A stretch of DNA of 21,296 bases from JBCDBH01 sp039184055 (GTDB taxonomy: Bacteria > Acidobacteriota > Thermoanaerobaculia > Multivoradales > J023). Below, piece by piece: positions 20,229-21,296 of this stretch. Under the pieces are notes generated by a model. It saw nothing but the letters and a program-made list of their open reading frames with translations, ran no database searches and had not been told where the DNA came from. Position 1 is the stretch's first letter, and each line of letters opens with the position of its first letter. The stretch is from positions 1-21,296 of the forward strand of contig JBCDBH010000058.1 in assembly GCA_039184055.1 (NCBI GenBank). Direction: 5' to 3'. The translations under genes were made by a program, and so were the position numbers.

Positions 20229-21296
20229 TTAGACCGCCTTCCACCACGGCAACGCCAACACGTCTTTGGCGAGCCAGCTCACTTCGTCGCCGTCGTGAAT
20301 CAGAAGGCCGGGCAGGCTGGTGTCGGGGTATTCGTCGAGAAAGGTGCGCAGGCCTTTGACGTCCCGCACGCTCGGGCGGGTGGAGGTTTTGATCTCGATC
20401 GGTAGCAGTCGACCCTTCCACTCGATCACCAGATCGACTTCTTCGCCGGTGCGGGTCCGCCAAAAGAGCAGCTCGGGACCGTCGATCCGCGCGCCACGCC
20501 AGGCGAGCAGGTCGGTGAGGATGAGGTTTTCGAGATGGGCGCCTCGGGGCTCGTGCTCACCGGCGAGACGCATGGCGAGAGCGGTGTCGGCCCAGAAGAC
20601 CTTTGGCGTTTTGACCAGGCGCTTGGTGCGGTTGACGGAGTAGGGCGGCAGACGCACGAGCTGGTAGGACGCTTCGAGCAGGGAAAGGTGCCCGTGCACG
20701 GTCGATTGAGGCATGCCGACGTCGCGACCGAGCTCGCTTTGGTTGAGCAGATTGCCGAGCCGGAGACACGCGGCGCGCATCAGCCGGCGAAAGTCGATCA
20801 GCGAGGTGACATTGGCGAGCTGGCGAAGGTCGCGTTCGAGATAGGTCTGGATATAGCCGTCGAGCCAGAGCTCGCGCGCTTCGGGATCGTCGAAGAAGGC
20901 GGTGGCGGGAAGCGGATAGCCGCCGCGTGCGGCGAGATCACGCCAAGATTCTCGGGGGATGTCGCTGTCGTTTAGATGCTCGACCCATTCGGACGCCGGC
21001 CGGTCGAAGAAGGTATCCCACGAGCCGGTGGTGCCGAGCCCGAGCTGCTCGCGTCGGGTGAGCGGCCACAGGGTGAGGTACACGGCGCGGCCGGCGAGAC
21101 TTTCCGAGATCGATTCGAGAAGCAGAAAGTTGGCGGAGCCGGTGAGCAAGAACCGACCGGGCCGCCGATCCTCGTCGACAGCGCGTTTGACCGCGAGCAA
21201 GAGATCCGGAGCGCGTTGCACCTCGTCGAGCGTCAGCCGATCGGCGCTCCGCACCAAGGCATCGGGTTCGCGCCGCGCCCGGTCGAGAATCTCCAG
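20229..21296 (-). CDS. AAA ATPase with DUF4143 domain, 5'-truncated
   Basis: The frame is open to the right edge, so the start and Walker A lie outside; a TTG at 21257 is internal. Visible parts: Walker B LTLDEVQRAP, sensor-like FLLTGSANFLL, then RGGYPLPA and YIQTYLERDLRQL, a helix-turn-helix-like segment (LLNQSELGRDVGMPQSTVHGHLSLLE), and the DUF4143 domain with the nuclease-like pattern TGEEVDLVIEWKGRLLPIEIKTS (E-x-D...E-x-K of the PD-(D/E)xK fold). This architecture (AAA_14-DUF4143) is common, often multi-copy, and patchily distributed in bacteria and archaea; its function is not established, though links to mobile or stress-related loci are proposed. Visible length is 355 codons, most of the usual 380-430. 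Confidence 0.9.
   Translation of the reverse strand: MEILDRARREPDALVRSADRLTLDEVQRAPDLLLAVKRAVDEDRRPGRFLLTGSANFLLLESISESLAGRAVYLTLWPLTRREQLGLGTTGSWDTFFDRPASEWVEHLNDSDIPRESWRDLAARGGYPLPATAFFDDPEARELWLDGYIQTYLERDLRQLANVTSLIDFRRLMRAACLRLGNLLNQSELGRDVGMPQSTVHGHLSLLEASYQLVRLPPYSVNRTKRLVKTPKVFWADTALAMRLAGEHEPRGAHLENLILTDLLAWRGARIDGPELLFWRTRTGEEVDLVIEWKGRLLPIEIKTSTRPSVRDVKGLRTFLDEYPDTSLPGLLIHDGDEVSWLAKDVLALPWWKAV

Noticed and set aside
19952..20359. 135-codon plus-strand ORF spanning the repeats and the ATPase 3' end
   Set aside because: It crosses AT-rich repeats and then runs antisense through DUF4143; the translation has no domain and no ribosome site.

Overview
The window is 21.3 kb of G+C-rich, densely coded bacterial chromosome. 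The type II secretion pseudopilin pair at the left edge, a gene resembling the myxobacterial MXAN_5187 C-terminal family, a divergent YchF-type GTPase and a lone PccB-type carboxylase suggest a heterotrophic soil or marine lineage such as Acidobacteriota (Thermoanaerobaculia-like) or a related deltaproteobacterial-type phylum. That placement is inference from protein style only; no rRNA or other phylogenetic marker was used.

Layout, left to right. (1) 1-1143: 3' end of a pseudopilin gene and a second pseudopilin-like gene (+). (2) 1141-1299: a large imperfect palindrome flanked by TA, filling the whole gap up to dut (1301-1753, +). (3) 1768-3357 (-): algH/yqgE -> YdfG-like SDR -> small coiled-coil-like protein. 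(4) 3442-5556 (+): a cyclic-nucleotide-binding/FHA fusion, then ferrochelatase (hemH) with a TTG start and a C-terminal membrane anchor. (5) 5577-5671: five 19-bp tandem units that run into the 3' end of a HAD phosphatase gene (-). (6) 6413-7216 (+): a sigma-region-4-like protein, three 17-bp repeats, and tRNA-Asn(GTT) behind a near-consensus sigma-70 promoter. (7) 7281-10416 (-): orphan NtrC-type sigma-54 activator -> two-TM small protein -> sodium:solute symporter. (8) 10547-12296 (+): MXAN_5187-like protein and a secreted TPR/disordered protein, closed by a bidirectional terminator. (9) 12397-13980 (-): acyl-CoA carboxylase carboxyltransferase, divergent from (10) 14112-18103 (+): tldD-tldE-ychF-HhH protein. 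(11) 18174-18813 (+): a DUF433/DUF5615 toxin-antitoxin pair. (12) 18905-19723 (-): an unrecognised protein behind a leader with three hairpins and an AT-rich, repeat-containing non-coding stretch. (13) 20229-21296 (-): AAA ATPase with DUF4143, cut by the right edge.

Most genes are housekeeping or metabolic: nucleotide pool sanitation, haem synthesis, glycolate-type phosphatase, acyl-CoA carboxylation, TldD/TldE peptide processing, translation-associated GTPase. The accessory portion is the right end (18.1-21.3 kb), where a TA module, an orphan gene, AT-rich repeats and a DUF4143 ATPase cluster. I did not find a clear multi-gene undescribed system. The most unusual items are the TA-flanked palindrome before dut, the structured leader plus repeats before the orphan gene at 18905-19723, and the orphan sigma-54 regulator/symporter operon.
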